Shown here: piece by piece, positions 46,238 to 58,976 of the stretch
How positions within the stretch are numbered: the stretch's first letter is position 1
Layout of the letters: every line of letters starts with the position of its first letter
DNA from: Ehretia macrophylla
Lineage: Eukaryota > Streptophyta > Magnoliopsida > Boraginales > Ehretiaceae
Assembly: GCA_037974665.1 (NCBI GenBank)
Contig: CM075773.1
Span: forward strand, 27,807,853 to 27,871,852
Direction: 5' to 3'
DNA: 64,000 nt
The notes under the pieces: model-generated
The model's database searches: none
What the model saw: the letters and a program-made list of their open reading frames with translations, nothing else
Told to the model about the DNA's origin: nothing
Made by a program: the position numbers and the translations under genes

Positions 46238-46800
46238 GTCATGTTGTAGGCACAAATCCTTTATGTGTTGACCGTTCACAGTCCCAGCCCAGAGAGATGG
46301 CCCATTCAAAAGGCCTAATGGGCTTAACGACAACCCATCCGCTTCAACAACGCAGCATCCTCGCAAGACGTGATATCGATGCATTGTAAGGCCCTGTAAT
46401 ATCCCGCGAGTTAAGTTGTCGTCCTTTTAACAGCTCACGACGTACGATCCGAGATGAAAAAACAGTGCAAAAGAAGAAAAGTGGCCCGAAACTGATGAAA
46501 ATATTCGATTTTAGGCTACAAAAACAGGAGCAGCCAAGCAAGCTTGTTGCCCCCATAATAGAGCTCTCGGAGAGCTTTCCAATAGTATGTTGTGTGCCGC
46601 GTAACTCATTACGGATTAAAAGTTATGGGCACCGTAGGGATAGAGACATGGTCACAATCCCCACGACCTCGGTTTACCGGCCAGCCTCTACGTGAAGCGA
46701 AGTTGTCTTGCCCAAGGTGTCGTGGGATTCGGTAACAGAAATGTCAGGGTTAAGGTATCTTGGAAACCCTAACCGGGGCAAAAAAAAATTGAAAAGGGAG

Positions 46801-46918
46801 GGGTGCAACACGAGGACTTCCCAAGGGGTCGCCTATCCTTGTACTACTCGCACCCAATCACGGTTAACATCGGAGTTCTGATGGGATCCAGTGCATTAGT
46901 GCTGGTATGATCGCACCC
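46801..46918 (-). rRNA. 5S rRNA gene copy 46
   Basis: Full length with 10 differences, eight inside the control boxes (C box 3, IE 2, A box 3). Identical to copy 50. The -28 motif is CACATAAATG. Likely transcriptionally impaired. Confidence 0.92.
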
Positions 46919-47478
46919 ATCATGTTGTGGGCACAAATCATTTATGTGTTGACGGTTCACAGTCCCAGCCCAAAGAGATGGCCTATTCAAATGGCCCAAA
47001 GGGCTTAACGGCAACCCATCCACTTCAACAACGCTGCATCCTCGCAAGACGTGATATCGATGCATTGTAGGGCACTCTAATATCCTGCGAGTTAGGTTGC
47101 CGTCCTTCTAACAGCTCACGACGTACGATCTGGGATGGAAAAACAGAGCAAAATAAGAAAAGTCACCCGAAAATGATGAAAATGTTCGATTTTGGGCACC
47201 AAAAATGGGCGCAGCTGAGCAGGCTTGCTGCCCCCATCATAGAGCTCTCGGAGAGCTTTCCGACTGTATGCGGTGCACTGCGTAACTCCTTACGGATCAA
47301 AAGTTATGGGCACCGGTGCGACATAGACCTAGTCACGAGCCGTTCGCCCACGGTTTGGTGGCCCAGCCTCTACTTGAAGCGAAGTTGTCTTGCCCAAGGT
47401 AACGTGGGATTCGGTAATAGAAATGTGGTGGATAAGAATCTTGGCAACCCTAACCGGGGCAAAAAAAATTGAAAAGTG

Positions 47479-47596
47479 GGGTGCAACATGAGGACTTCCC
47501 AGGGGGTCACCCATCATAGTACTACTCTCGCCCAAGCACGCTTAACTTCGGAGTTCTAATGGGATCCGGTGCACTACTGCTAGTATGATCACACCC
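47479..47596 (-). rRNA. 5S rRNA gene copy 47
   Basis: Full length with 7 differences (C box 1). It shares the plus-strand GCACTACTGCTAG variant with copy 51. The -28 box is intact. Confidence 0.93.
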
Positions 47597-48154
47597 GTCA
47601 GGTTGAGGGCACAAATCCTTTATGTGTTGTCAGTTCACAGTCCCACCCAGAGAGATGGCCCATTCAAAAGACCCAATGGCTTAACGACGACCCATCCGCT
47701 TCAACAACCCAGCATCCCCGTAGGACATGATAACGATGCGTTGTAGGGCCCAGTAATATCCTACGAGTTCAGTTGTCATCCTTTTAACAGCTCACAACGT
47801 ACGATCCGGGATGAAAAAAAAGAGCAAAAGAAGAAAAGTGACCCGAAACTAATGAAAACATTCGATTTTGGGCTCCAAAAAAGGCAAAACAAAGCAAGCT
47901 TGCTGCCCCCATCGTAGGGCTCCCGGAGAGCTTTCAAATAGTATGTTGTGCGCTGCGTAACTCCTTACGGATCAAAAGTTATGGGCAGCGGAGCGACGGA
48001 GAGCTGGTCCCAAGCCCCTCGCCCTTGGTTTGCGGGCCCAGCCTCTATATGAAGCAAAGTTATCTTGCCCAAGGTGCCATGGGATTCGGTAATAGGAATG
48101 TGGTGGATAAAGTATTTTGGCAACCCTAACCGGGGCAAAAAAAATTGAAATGGG

Positions 48155-48272
48155 GGGTGCAACACGAGGACTTATTAGGGGCTCACGCATCCTAGTGCAA
48201 CTCTCGCCCAAGCGTGCTTAACTTCGGAGTTCTGATGGGATCTGGTGCAGTAGTGCTGGTATGAACGCACCC
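48155..48272 (-). rRNA. 5S rRNA gene copy 48
   Basis: Full length with 12 differences (C box 3, A box 2). The -28 motif is CACATAAAAG. Confidence 0.91.
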
Positions 48273-48832
48273 GTCATGTTGAGGGCACAAATCTTTTATG
48301 TGTTGATGGTTCACAGTCCCAACCCAGAGAAATGGACAATTCAAAAGGCCCAATGGGCTTAACGACAACCCATCCGCTTCAACAACGCAGCATCCTCATA
48401 AAACCTAATATCAACACGTTGTAGGGCCCTGTCAGATCCCACGAGTTAGATTGTCGTCCTTTTAACAACTCACAACGTACGATCCATTACAGAAAAATAG
48501 AACAAAAGAAGAAAAGTGGCCCAAAACTGATGAAAATGTTTGATTCTGGGCTCCAAAAAGGGCAGAGCCGACCAGGCATACTGCTCCCATCGTAGAGCTA
48601 CCGGACAGCTTTCCAATGGTATGCTGTGCGCTGCGTAACTCTTTACAGATCAAAAGTTAAGGGCACCGGAGCGACAGATATCTGGTCACAAGCCCCACGC
48701 CCTCGGTTTGCAGGCCCAGCCTCTACATGAAACGAAGTTGTCTTGCCCAAGGTGCCGTGGAATTTGGTAATAGAAATATGGGGGATAAAGTATCTTGCCA
48801 ACCCTAACCGGGGCAACAAAAATTGAAAAGGG

Positions 48833-48950
48833 GGGTACAACACGGGGACTTCCCAGGCAGTCACCCATCCTAGTACTACTCTCGCCCAAGCACGCTTAAC
48901 TTCGGAGTTCTAATGTGATCCGGTGCATTAGTGTTGGTATGATCGCACCT
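48833..48950 (-). rRNA. 5S rRNA gene copy 49
   Basis: Full length with 8 differences (C box 2, the plus-strand CAGGCAGTC variant shared with copies 58 and 64). The -28 box is intact. Confidence 0.92.
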
Positions 48951-49512
48951 GTCATGTTGTGGGCACATATCCTTTATGTGTTGGCTGTTCACAGTCCCAG
49001 CCTAGAGAGATGGCCTATTCAAAAGGCTCAATGGGCTTAACGAGAACCCATACGCTTCAACAATGCAGCATCCTCGTAAGACGTGATATTGATACATTGT
49101 AGGGCATTGTAATATCACGCGAGTTAGGTTGTCGTCCTTTTAACAGCTCACGACTACGATCCGAGATGAAAAAACAGTGCAAAAGAAGAAAAGTGGCCCG
49201 AAACTGATGAAAATATTCGATTTTAGGCTACAAAAACAGGAGCAGCCAAGCAAGCTTGTTGCCCCCATAATAGAGCTCTCGGAGAGCTTTCCAATAGTAT
49301 GTTGTGTGCCGCGTAACTCATTACGGATTAAAAGTTATGGGCACCGTAGGGATAGAGACATGGTCACAATCCCCACGACCTCGGTTTACCGGCCAGCCTC
49401 TACGTGAAGCGAAGTTGTCTTGCCCAAGGTGTCGTGGGATTCGGTAACAGAAATGTCAGGGTTAAGGTATCTTGGAAACCCTAACCGGGGCAAAAAAAAA
49501 TTGAAAAGGGGG

Positions 49513-49630
49513 GGGTGCAACACGAGGACTTCCCAAGGGGTCGCCTATCCTTGTACTACTCGCACCCAATCACGGTTAACATCGGAGTTCTGATGGGATC
49601 CAGTGCATTAGTGCTGGTATGATCGCACCC
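49513..49630 (-). rRNA. 5S rRNA gene copy 50
   Basis: Identical to copy 46, 2,712 bp away, including the CACATAAATG upstream motif. Confidence 0.92.
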
Positions 49631-50191
49631 ATCATGTTGTGGGCACAAATCATTTATGTGTTGACGGTTCACAGTCCCAGCCCAAAGAGATGGCCTATTC
49701 AAATGGCCCAAAGGGCTTAACGGCAACCCATCCACTTCAACAACGCTGCATCCTCGCAAGACGTGATATCGATGCATTGTAGGGCACTCTAATATCCTGC
49801 GAGTTAGGTTGCCGTCCTTCTAACAGCTCACGACGTACGATCTGGGATGGAAAAACAGAGCAAAATAAGAAAAGTCACCCGAAAATGATGAAAATGTTCG
49901 ATTTTGGGCACCAAAAATGGGCGCAGCTGAGCAGGCTTGCTGCCCCCATCATAGAGCTCTCGGAGAGCTTTCCGACTGTATGCGGTGCACTGCGTAACTC
50001 CTTACGGATCAAAAGTTATGGGCACCGGTGCGACATAGACCTAGTCACGAGCCGTTCGCCCACGGTTTGCGGGCCCAGCCTCTACGTGAAGCGAAGTTGT
50101 CTTGCCCAAGGTACCGTGGGATTCGGTAATTGAAATGTGGTGGATAAAGAATCTTAGCAACCCTAGCCGGGGCAAAAAAAATTGAAAAAGG

Positions 50192-50309
50192 GGGTGCAAC
50201 ACGAGGACTTCCCAGGGGGTCACCCATCATAGTACTACTCTCGCCCAACCATGCTTAACTTCAGAGTTCTGATGGGATCCGGTGCACTACTGCTAGTATG
50301 ATCACACCC
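50192..50309 (-). rRNA. 5S rRNA gene copy 51
   Basis: Full length with 8 differences (C box 1, A box 2). The 5' half matches copy 47 but the 3' half does not, so the duplication is mosaic here. The -28 box is intact. Confidence 0.92.
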
Positions 50310-50868
50310 GTCAGGTTGAGGGCACAAATCCTTTATGTGTTGTCAGTTCACAGTCCCACCCAGAGAGATGGCCCATTCAAAAGACCCAATGGCTTAACGA
50401 CGACCCACCCGCTTCAACAACCCAGCATCCCCGTAGGACATGATAACGATGCGTTGTAGGGCCCAGTAATATCCTACGAGTTCAGTTGTCATCCTTTTAA
50501 CAGCTCACAACGTACGATCCGGGATGAAAAAAAAGAGCAAAAGAAGAAAAGTGACCCGAAACTAATGAAAACATTCGATTTTGGGCTCCAAAAAAGGCAA
50601 AACAAAGCAAGCTTGCTGCCCCCATCGTAGGGCTCCCGGAGAGCTTTCCAACAGTATGTTGTGCGCTGCGTAACTCCTTAAGGATCAAAAGTTATGAGCA
50701 CCGGAGCGACGGAGACCTGGTCACAAGCCCTACGCCCTCGGTTTGCGGGCCTAGCCTCTACGTGAAACAAAGTTGTCTTGCCCAAGGTGCCATGGGATTC
50801 GGTAATAGAAGTGTGGTGGATAAAGTATGTTGGCAACCCTAACCGGGCCAAAAAAAATAAAAAAGGGG

Positions 50869-50986
50869 GGGTACAACACGTGGACTTCCTAGGGGGTCAC
50901 CCATCCTAGTACTACTCTCGCCCAAGCACGCTTAACTTCAGTGTTTTGGTGGGATCCGGTTCATTAGTGCTGGTATGATCGCACCC
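50869..50986 (-). rRNA. 5S rRNA gene copy 52
   Basis: Full length with 8 differences (C box 1). It has the n38/n26 variants. The -28 box is intact. The spacer upstream (50987-51508) lacks 39 bp near 51458. Confidence 0.92.
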
Positions 50987-51508
50987 GTCATGTTGAGGGC
51001 ACAATTCCTTTATGTGTTGACGGTTCACAGTCCCAGTCCAGAGAAATGGACAATTCAAAAGGCCCAATGGGGTTAACGACAACCCATCCGCTTCAACAAC
51101 GCAGCATCCTTGTAAGACCTAATATCGACGCATTGTAGGGCCCTATCATATCCCGCGAGTTAGGTTTTCGTCCATTTAACAGCTCACAACGTACGATCCA
51201 GGATTGAAAAATAGAGCAAAAGAAGAAAAGTGGCCCGAAACTGATGAAAATATTTGATTCTAGGCTCCAAAGAGGGGCACAGTTGAGCAGGCTCACTGCC
51301 CCCATCGTTGAGCTCTTGGAAAGCTTTCCATGGGTATGCTGTGAGCCGCGCAACTCCTTACGGATCAAAAGTTATGGGCACCGGAACGACGGAGACCTGG
51401 TCAGAAGCCCTACGCCCTCGGTTTACGGGCCCAGCCTCTACGTGAAGTAAAGTTGTCTGGATAAAGAATCTTGACAACCCTAACCGGTGCAAAAAAAATT
51501 GAAAAGGA

Positions 51509-51626
51509 GAGTGCAACACGAGGACTTCCCAGGGCGTCCCCCATCCTAGTACTACTCTCACCCAAACACGCTTAACTTCAGAGTTCTGATGGGCTCGAGT
51601 GCATTAGTACTAGTATTATCGCACCC
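51509..51626 (-). rRNA. 5S rRNA gene copy 53
   Basis: Full length with 12 differences (C box 2, IE 1, A box 1). It shares n67, n61, n47, n33, n29 and n10 positions with copy 59. The -28 box is intact. Confidence 0.91.
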
Positions 51627-52186
51627 GTCACATTGAGGACACAAATCCTTTATGTGTTGATAGTTCACCATCCCAGCCCAGAGAGATGGCCCATTCAAAA
51701 GGCCCAATGGGCTTAATGACAACCCTTCCGCTTCAACAACCCAGCATCCTCGTAAGACATGATATCGACACATTGTAGGGCCCTGTAATATCCTGCGAGT
51801 TAGGTTGTCGTCCTTTAACAGCTCATAACGTACGATCCAGGACGGAAAAAATAGAGAAAATAAAGAAAAGTGGCCCAAAACTAATGAAAACTTTCGATTT
51901 TGGGCTCCAAAAATGGGCGTAGCTGAGAAGGCTTGTTGCCCCCGTCGTAATGCTCCAGGAGACCTTTCCAACGGTATGTTGTGCATCGCGTAACTCCTTA
52001 CAGATCAAAAATTATGGGCCCCGGAGCGCGGGACACCTGGTCACAAGCCCCACGCCCTCGGTTTGCAGGCCCAGCTTCTACGTGAAGCAAAGTTGTCTTG
52101 TCCAAGGTGCCGTGGGATTCAGTAATAGAAATGTGGTGGGGAAAGTATCTTGACAACCCTAACCGGGGAAAAAAAATTGAAAAGGG

Positions 52187-52304
52187 CGGTGCAACATGAG
52201 GACTTCCTATGGGGTCACCCATCCTACTACTACTCTCGCCCAAGCATGCTTAACTTCGGAGTTCTAATGGGATACGGTGCATTAGTGCTAGAATGATCGC
52301 ACCC
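52187..52304 (-). rRNA. 5S rRNA gene copy 54
   Basis: Full length with 10 differences (C box 2, A box 1). Paired with copy 60. The -28 motif is CACATATTGG. Confidence 0.92.
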
Positions 52305-52865
52305 ATCATGTTGAGCGCACAATTCCAATATGTGTTGATGGTTCACAGTCCCAGCCCAGAGAGATGGCCAATTCAAAAGACCCAATGGGCATAATGACAA
52401 CTCATCCGCTTCAACAACGCAGCATCCTCGCAAGACGTGATATCGACGCATGGTAGGGCCCTCTAATGTCCCGTGAGTAAGGTTGTCATCCATCGAACAG
52501 CTCACGACGTATGATCCTGGACGGAAAAATAGAGTAAAAGAAGAAAAGTGGCACGAAACTGATAAAAATGTACGATTTTGGGCTCCAAAAAGGGGCACAG
52601 TTGAGCAGGCTTACTGCCCCCGTCGTAGAGCACTTGGAGAGCTTTCCAATGTTATGATGTGCATCGCGTAACTCCTTACGAATTAAAAGTTATGGGCACC
52701 GTAGCGACAGTGACATGGTCACAAGCCCCACGCCCTCGGTTTGCGGGCCCAGCCTCTACATGAAGTGAAGTTGTCTTCGCCAAGGTGCCGTGGGATTCGG
52801 TAATAGAAATGTGGGGGTTAAGGTATCTGGGCAACCCTAACCAGGGCAAAAAAAATTGTAAAAGG

Positions 52866-52983
52866 GGGTGCAACATGAAGACTTCAAAAGGGGTCGCCCA
52901 TCTTTGTACTACCCTCACCCAAGCACGCTTAACATCGGAGTTCTGATGGGATCCGGTGCATTAGTGCTGTTATGATCGTACCC
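52866..52983 (-). rRNA. 5S rRNA gene copy 55
   Basis: Full length with 13 differences, seven in the control boxes (C box 4, IE 2, A box 1). The -28 box is intact. Confidence 0.91.
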
Positions 52984-53544
52984 GTCATGTTTAGGGCGCA
53001 AATCCTTTATGTGTTGACGGTTCACAGTGCCAGCCTAGAGATATGGTCTATTCAAATGGCCCAAAGGGCTTAACGACAACCCATCCACTTCAACAACGTG
53101 GCATCCTCACAAGACGTGATATTGACAAAATGTAGGGCACTCTAATGTGCCGCGAGTTAGGTTGTCGACCTTTTAACAGCTCACGACGTACAATATGGGA
53201 TGGAAAAACAGAGCAAAAGAAGAAAAGTCGTGCAAAAATGATGAAAACGTTCGATTTCGGGCTCCAAAAATGGGCGCAGCTGAGCAGACTTGCTACCCCC
53301 ATCATACAGCTCTCGGAGAGCTTTCCAACTGTATGTTGTGCGCCGCGTAAATCATTATGGATCGAAAGTTATGGGCACCGGAGCAATAGAGTCCTAGTCG
53401 CAAGCCCTTCGCCCACAGTTTGCAAGCCCAGCCTCTACATGAAGCGAAGTTGTCTTGCCCAAGGTGCCGTGGGATTCGGTAATAGAAATGTAGTGGATAA
53501 AGAATCTTGGCAACCCTAACTGGGTCAAAAAAAATTGAAAAAAG

Positions 53545-53662
53545 GGGTGCAACACGAGATATCCCCAGGGGGTGAGCCATCCTAGTACTACTCTCGCCCA
53601 AGGACCCTTAACTTCGGAGTTCTAATGGGATCTGGTGCATTATTGCTGGTATGATCACACCC
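53545..53662 (-). rRNA. 5S rRNA gene copy 56
   Basis: Full length with 12 differences (C box 2, A box 2), four clustered at n100-104. The -28 box is intact but 1 bp further out. Confidence 0.91.
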
Positions 53663-54223
53663 ATCACGTTGGGGGCAACAAATCCTTTATGTGTGGACGG
53701 TTCACAGTCCCACCCCAGAGAGATGGACCATTCAAAAGACCCAATGGGCTTAACGATGACCCATCCGCTTCAACAACCCAGCATCCTCATAAGACATGAT
53801 ATCGATGTGTTATAGGGCCCAGTAATATCCCACGAGTTAGGTTGTCGTCCTTTTAACAACTCACAATATACGATCCAGGATGAAAAAACAGAGCAAAGGA
53901 AGAAAAGTGGCCTGAAACTGATGAAAACATTCGATTTTGGGCTCCAAAAAAGGCACAACAAAGCAAGCTTGCTGACCACGTCGTAGAGCTCCCAGAGTGC
54001 TTTCCAATGGTATGTTGTGCCTTGCGTAACTCCTTACGGATCAAAAGTTATGGGCACCGGAAGGACAGATACCTAGGCACAAGCCCTACGCCCTCGGTGT
54101 GTGGGCCCAGCCTCTATGTGGAGTGAAGATTCCTTGCCCAAGGTGTCATGGGATTCGAAAATAGAAATGGGTTGGATAAAGTATCTTGGCAACCCTAACC
54201 GGGGAAAAAAATATTGAAAACAG

Positions 54224-54341
54224 GGGTGCAACACGAGGACTTCCTAGGGGGTTACCCATCCTAGTACTACTCTCGCCCAAGCACGCTTAACTTCGGAGTT
54301 CTGGTGGGATCCGATTCATTAGTGCTTGTTTGATTGCACCC
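54224..54341 (-). rRNA. 5S rRNA gene copy 57
   Basis: Full length with 8 differences (C box 2). Paired with copy 63, sharing the n38, n28, n26, n15 and n12 changes. The -28 box is intact. Confidence 0.92.
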
Positions 54342-54902
54342 GTCATGTTGAGTGCACAATTCCTTTATGTGTTGACGGTTCACAATCCCAGTCCAGAGAA
54401 ATGGCCAATACAAAAGGCCCAATGGGCATAACGACAACCCATTCGCTTCAACAACGCAGCAACATCGTAAGACCTGATATCGACGCATTGTAGGGCCCTG
54501 TCATATCCAGCGAGTTAGGTCGCCGTCTTTTTAACAACTCACAACATACGATTCGGGACTGAAAAATAGAGCAAAAGAGGAAAAGTGGCCCGAAACTGAT
54601 GAAAATGTTTGATTCTGGGCTCCAAAATGAGGCACAGCTAAGCAGGCTTACTGCCCCCATCGTAGAGCTCTCGAAGAACTTTTCAATGGTATGCTGTGCG
54701 CTGCGTAACTCCAGAAAAATCTAAAGTTATGGGCACCGGAGCGACGGAGACCTGGTCACAAGCCCTATGCCTTGGGTTTACGGGCCCAGCATCTACGTGA
54801 AGCGAAGTTGTCTTGCCCAAGGTGCCGTGGGATTCGGTAATAGAAATGTGGTGGATAAAGTATCTTGCCAACCCTAACCGTGGCAACAAAAATTGAAAAG
54901 GG

Positions 54903-55020
54903 GGGTGCAACATGGGGACTTCTCAGGCAGTCACCCATCCTAGTACTACTCTTGCCCAAGCACACTGGACTTCAGAGTTCGGAAGGGATCCGGTGCATTA
55001 GTGCTGGTATGACCGCACCC
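54903..55020 (-). rRNA. 5S rRNA gene copy 58
   Basis: Full length with 13 differences (C box 2, IE 1, A box 3). The 3' half (n69-118) matches the copy 49/64 type. The 5' half (n1-68) matches copy 4, 43 kb away. The -28 motif CACATAAATG again matches copy 64. This is a recombinant gene. Confidence 0.92.
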
Positions 55021-55581
55021 ATCAAGTTGAGGACACAAATCATTTATGTGTTGACGGTTCATAGTCCCAGCCCAGAGAGATGGCTTATTCAAAAGCCCTA
55101 ATGGGCTTAACGACGACCCAACAGCTTCAATAACCCATCGTCCTCGTAAGACGTGATATCGATGTGTTGTAGGGCCTAGTAATATCCTGCAAGTTAGGCT
55201 GTCGTCCTTTTAACAGCTCACAACGTACGATCCGGGATTGAAAAATAAAGCGAAAGAAGAAAAGTGGCCCGAAACTGATGAAAATATTTGATTCTAGGTT
55301 CCAAAAAGGGGCACAGTTGAGCAGGCTTACTACCCCCATCGTTGAGCTCTTGGAAAGCTTTCCAAGGGTATGCTGTGCGCCGCGCAACTCCTTACGGATC
55401 AAAAGTTATGGGCACCGAAACGATGGAGACTTGGTCAAAAGCCCTACGCCCTCGGTTTACGGGCCTAGCCTCTGCGTGTAACAAAGTTGTCTGGCCCAAG
55501 GTGCCGTGGAATTCGGTAATAGAAATATGGTGGATAAAGAATCTTGACAACCTTAATCGGTGCAAAAAAAATTGAAAAGGG

Positions 55582-55699
55582 GGGTGCAACACGAGGACTT
55601 CCCAGGGGGTCGCCCATCCTAGTACTACTCTCACCCAAACACGCTTAACTTCAGAGTTCTGATGGGCTCCAGTGCATTAGTGCTGGTATTATCGCACCC
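55582..55699 (-). rRNA. 5S rRNA gene copy 59
   Basis: Full length with 7 differences (C box 1, IE 1, A box 1). Partner of copy 53. The -28 box is intact. Confidence 0.93.
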
Positions 55700-56260
55700 G
55701 TCACGTTGAGGACACAAATCCTTTATGTGTTGATAGTTCACAGTCCCAGCCCAGAGAGATGGCCCATTCAAAAGGCCCAATGGGCTAAATGACAACCCTT
55801 CCGCTTCAACAACCAAGCATCCTCGTAAGACTTGATATTGACACATTGTAGGGCCCAGTAATATCCCGCGAGTTAGGTTGTCGTCCTTTAACAGCTCATA
55901 ATGTACGATTCGGGATGGAAAAAATAGAGAAAATGAAGAAAATTGGCCCGAAACTGATGAAAATGTTCAATTTTGGGCTCCAAAAATGGGCGTAGCTGAG
56001 AAGGCTTGTTGCCCCCGTCATAGAGCTCCAGGAGAGCTTTCCAACGGTATGTTGTGCGTCGCGTAACTCCTTGCGGATCAAAAGTTATGGGTACTGGAGC
56101 GCTAGAGACCTGGTCACAAGCCCTACGCCATCGGTTTGCGGGCCCAGCCTCTACGTGAAACGAAGTTGTCTTGTCCAAGGTGGCGTGGGATTCAGTAATA
56201 GAAATGTGGTGGGTAAATTATCTTGGCAACCCTAACCCGGGCAAAAAAAATTGAAAAGGG

Positions 56261-56378
56261 TGGTACAACATGAGGACTTCCTAGGGGGTCACCCATCCTA
56301 GTACTACTCTCGCCCAAGCAGGCTTAACTTCGGAGTTCTGATGGGATCCGATGCATTAGTGCTAGAATGATCGTACCC
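56261..56378 (-). rRNA. 5S rRNA gene copy 60
   Basis: Full length with 9 differences (C box 1, A box 1). Partner of copy 54. The -28 motif is CACATAATGG. Confidence 0.92.
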
Positions 56379-56938
56379 ATCATGTTGAGCGCACAATTCC
56401 ATTATGTGTTGATGGTTCACAGTCCCAGCCCAGAGAAATGGCCAATTCAAAAGACCCAATAGGCATAATGACAACTCATCCGCTTCAACAACACAGTATC
56501 CTCGCAAGACGTGATATCGACGCGTTGTAGGGCCCTCTAATGTCCCGTGAGTAAGGTTGTCGTCCATCGAGCAGCTCACGACGTATGAACCTGGATGGAA
56601 AAATGGAGCAAAAGAAGAAAAATGGCACGAAACTAATGAAAATGTACGATTTTGGGCTTCAAAAAGGGGCACAGTTGAGCAGGCTTACTGCCCTCGTCGT
56701 AGAGCTCTTGGAGAGCTTTCCAATGTTATGATGTGCGTTGCGTAACTCCTTACGGATTAAAAGTTATGGGCACCATAACGACAGTGACATGGTCACAAGC
56801 CCCATGCCCTCGGTTTGCGTGCCCAGCCTCTACATGAAGTGAAGTTGTCTTGGCCAAGGTGCGGTGGGATTCGGTAATAGAAATGTAGGGTTAAGGTATC
56901 TTTGCAAACCTAACCGGGGCAAAAACAATTGAAAATGG

Positions 56939-57056
56939 GGGTGCAACATGAGGACTTCCCAGGGGGTTACCCATCCTAGTACTACTCTCAACCGAGCACG
57001 CTTAACATCGGAGTTCTGATGGGATCCAGTGCATTAGTGCTGGTATGATTGCACCC
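56939..57056 (-). rRNA. 5S rRNA gene copy 61
   Basis: Full length with 8 differences (C box 1, IE 1, A box 2). Partner of copy 55. The -28 box is intact. The terminator run after it is broken (AAAAACAATT on the plus strand). Confidence 0.92.
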
Positions 57057-57617
57057 GTCATGTTGAGGGCTCAAATCCTTTATGTGTTGACGGTTCACAG
57101 TCCCAGCCTAGAGAGATGGCCCATTCAAAAGACCCAAAGGGTTTAAGGACAACCCATCCATTTCAACAATGCGGCATCCTCACAAGACGTGATATCGACG
57201 CATTGTAGGGCACTCTAATGTCTCGAGAGTTAGGTTGTCGACCTTTTAACAGCTCACGACGTACAATCTGCGATGGAAAAATAGAGCAAAAGAAGAAAAG
57301 TCGTGCAAAAATGATGAAAACGTTCGAATTCGGGCTCCAAAAATGGGCGCAACTGAGCAGACTTGCTACCCCCATCATACAGCTCTCGAAGAGCTTTCCA
57401 ACTGTATGTTGTGCGACACGTAAATCCTTATGGATCAAAAGTTATGGGCACCGGAGCGATAGAGTCCTAGTCACAAGCCCTTCGCCCACAGTTTGCAGGC
57501 CCACCCTCTACTTGAAACGAAGTTGTCTTGCCCAAGGTGCCGTGGGATTCGGTAATAGAAATGTGGTGGATAAAGCATCTTGGCAACCCTAACTGTGTCA
57601 AAAAAAATTGAAAAAAG

Positions 57618-57735
57618 GGGTACAACACGAGGACTTCCCAAGTGATCACCCATCCTAGTACTACTCTCGCCTAACCACACTTAACTTCGGAGTTCTAATG
57701 GGATCTGGTGCATTAGTACTGGTATGATCACACCC
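57618..57735 (-). rRNA. 5S rRNA gene copy 62
   Basis: Full length with 11 differences (C box 3, A box 3). Partner of copy 56, sharing its extra base between n1 and the -28 motif, here CACGTAAAGG. Confidence 0.92.
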
Positions 57736-58297
57736 ATCATGTTGAGGGCAACAAATCCTTTACGTGTGGATGGTTCACAGTCCCACCCCAGAGAGATGGC
57801 CCATTCAAAAGACCCAATGGGCTTAACGATGACCCATCCGCTTCAACAACCTAGCATCCTCGTAAGACATGATATCGATGTGTTGTAGGGCCCAGTAATA
57901 TCCCACGAGTTAGGTTGTCATCCTTTTAACAGCTCACAATATACGATCCAAGATGAAAAAATAGAGCAAAGGAAGAAAAGTGGCCTGAAACTGATGAAAA
58001 CGTTCGATTTTGGGCTCCGAAATAAGGCACAGCCGAGCATGCTTGCTGGCCACATCGTAGAGCTCTTGTAGAGCTTTCCAATGTTATGTTGTGCATTTCG
58101 TAACTCCTTACGGATCAAAAGTTATGGGTACCGAAATGACAGAGACCTGGTCACAAGCCATACGCCCTCGGTTTATGGGCCCAACCTCTACATGAAGCAA
58201 AGATATCTTTCCCAAGGTGCCGTGGGATTCGATAATAGAAATGGGGTGGATAAAGTATCTTGGCAACCCTAACCGGGGAAAAAAATATTGAAAACGG

Positions 58298-58415
58298 GGG
58301 TGCAACAGAAGGACTTCCTAGGGGGTCACCCATCCTAGTACTACTCTCGCCCAAGCACGCTTAACTTCGGAGTTCTGGTGGGATCCGATTCATTAGTGCT
58401 TGTTCGATCGCACCC
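58298..58415 (-). rRNA. 5S rRNA gene copy 63
   Basis: Full length with 9 differences (C box 1). Partner of copy 57. The -28 box is intact. Confidence 0.92.
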
Positions 58416-58976
58416 GTCATGTTGAGGGCACAATTCCTTTATGTGTTGACGGTTCATAGTCCCAGTCCAGAGAAATGGCCAATACAAAAGGCCCAATGGG
58501 CTTAACGACAACCCATTCGCTTCAACAACGCAGCAAAATCGTAAGACCTGATATCGACGCATTGTAGTGACTTGTCATATCCAGCGAGTTAGGTTGTCAT
58601 CCTTTTAACAACTCACAACATACGATTCGGGACTGAAAAATAGAGCAAAAAAGGAAAAGTGGCCAGAAACTGATGACAATGTTTGATTCTGGGCTCCAAA
58701 ATGGGGCACAGCTGAGCAGGCTTACTGCCCCCATTGTAGAGCTCTCGAAGAACTTTTCAATGGTATGCTGTGCGCTACGTAACTCCAGACAAATCAAAAG
58801 TTATGGGCACCGGAGCGACGGAGACCTGGTCACAAGCCCTACGCCCTAGGTTTGTGGGCCCAGCCTTTACGTGAAGCGAAGTTGTCTGGCCCAAGGTACC
58901 GTGAGATTCGGTAATAGAAATGTGGTGGATAAAGTATCTTGCCAACCCTAACCGTGGCAACAAAAATTGAAAAGGA

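Larger units (their letters stand above)
45630..47934. repeat. four-unit-offset duplication, copy A (5S 45-47)
   Basis: Direct repeat at an offset near 2,713 bp with 48345-50646. Long identical tracts (such as 46447-47330 against 49158-50040) are separated by tracts that differ (46110-46446), so it is a mosaic. Confidence 0.85.
48345..50646. repeat. four-unit-offset duplication, copy B (5S 49-51)
   Basis: Partner of 45630-47934. Copy 50 equals copy 46, while copies 49 and 45 differ. Confidence 0.85.
51195..55229. repeat. six-unit duplication, copy A (5S 53-58)
   Basis: Direct repeat at an offset near 4,073 bp. Private variants pair copies 53/59, 54/60, 55/61, 56/62, 57/63 and 58/64. Boundaries are approximate. 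Confidence 0.8.
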
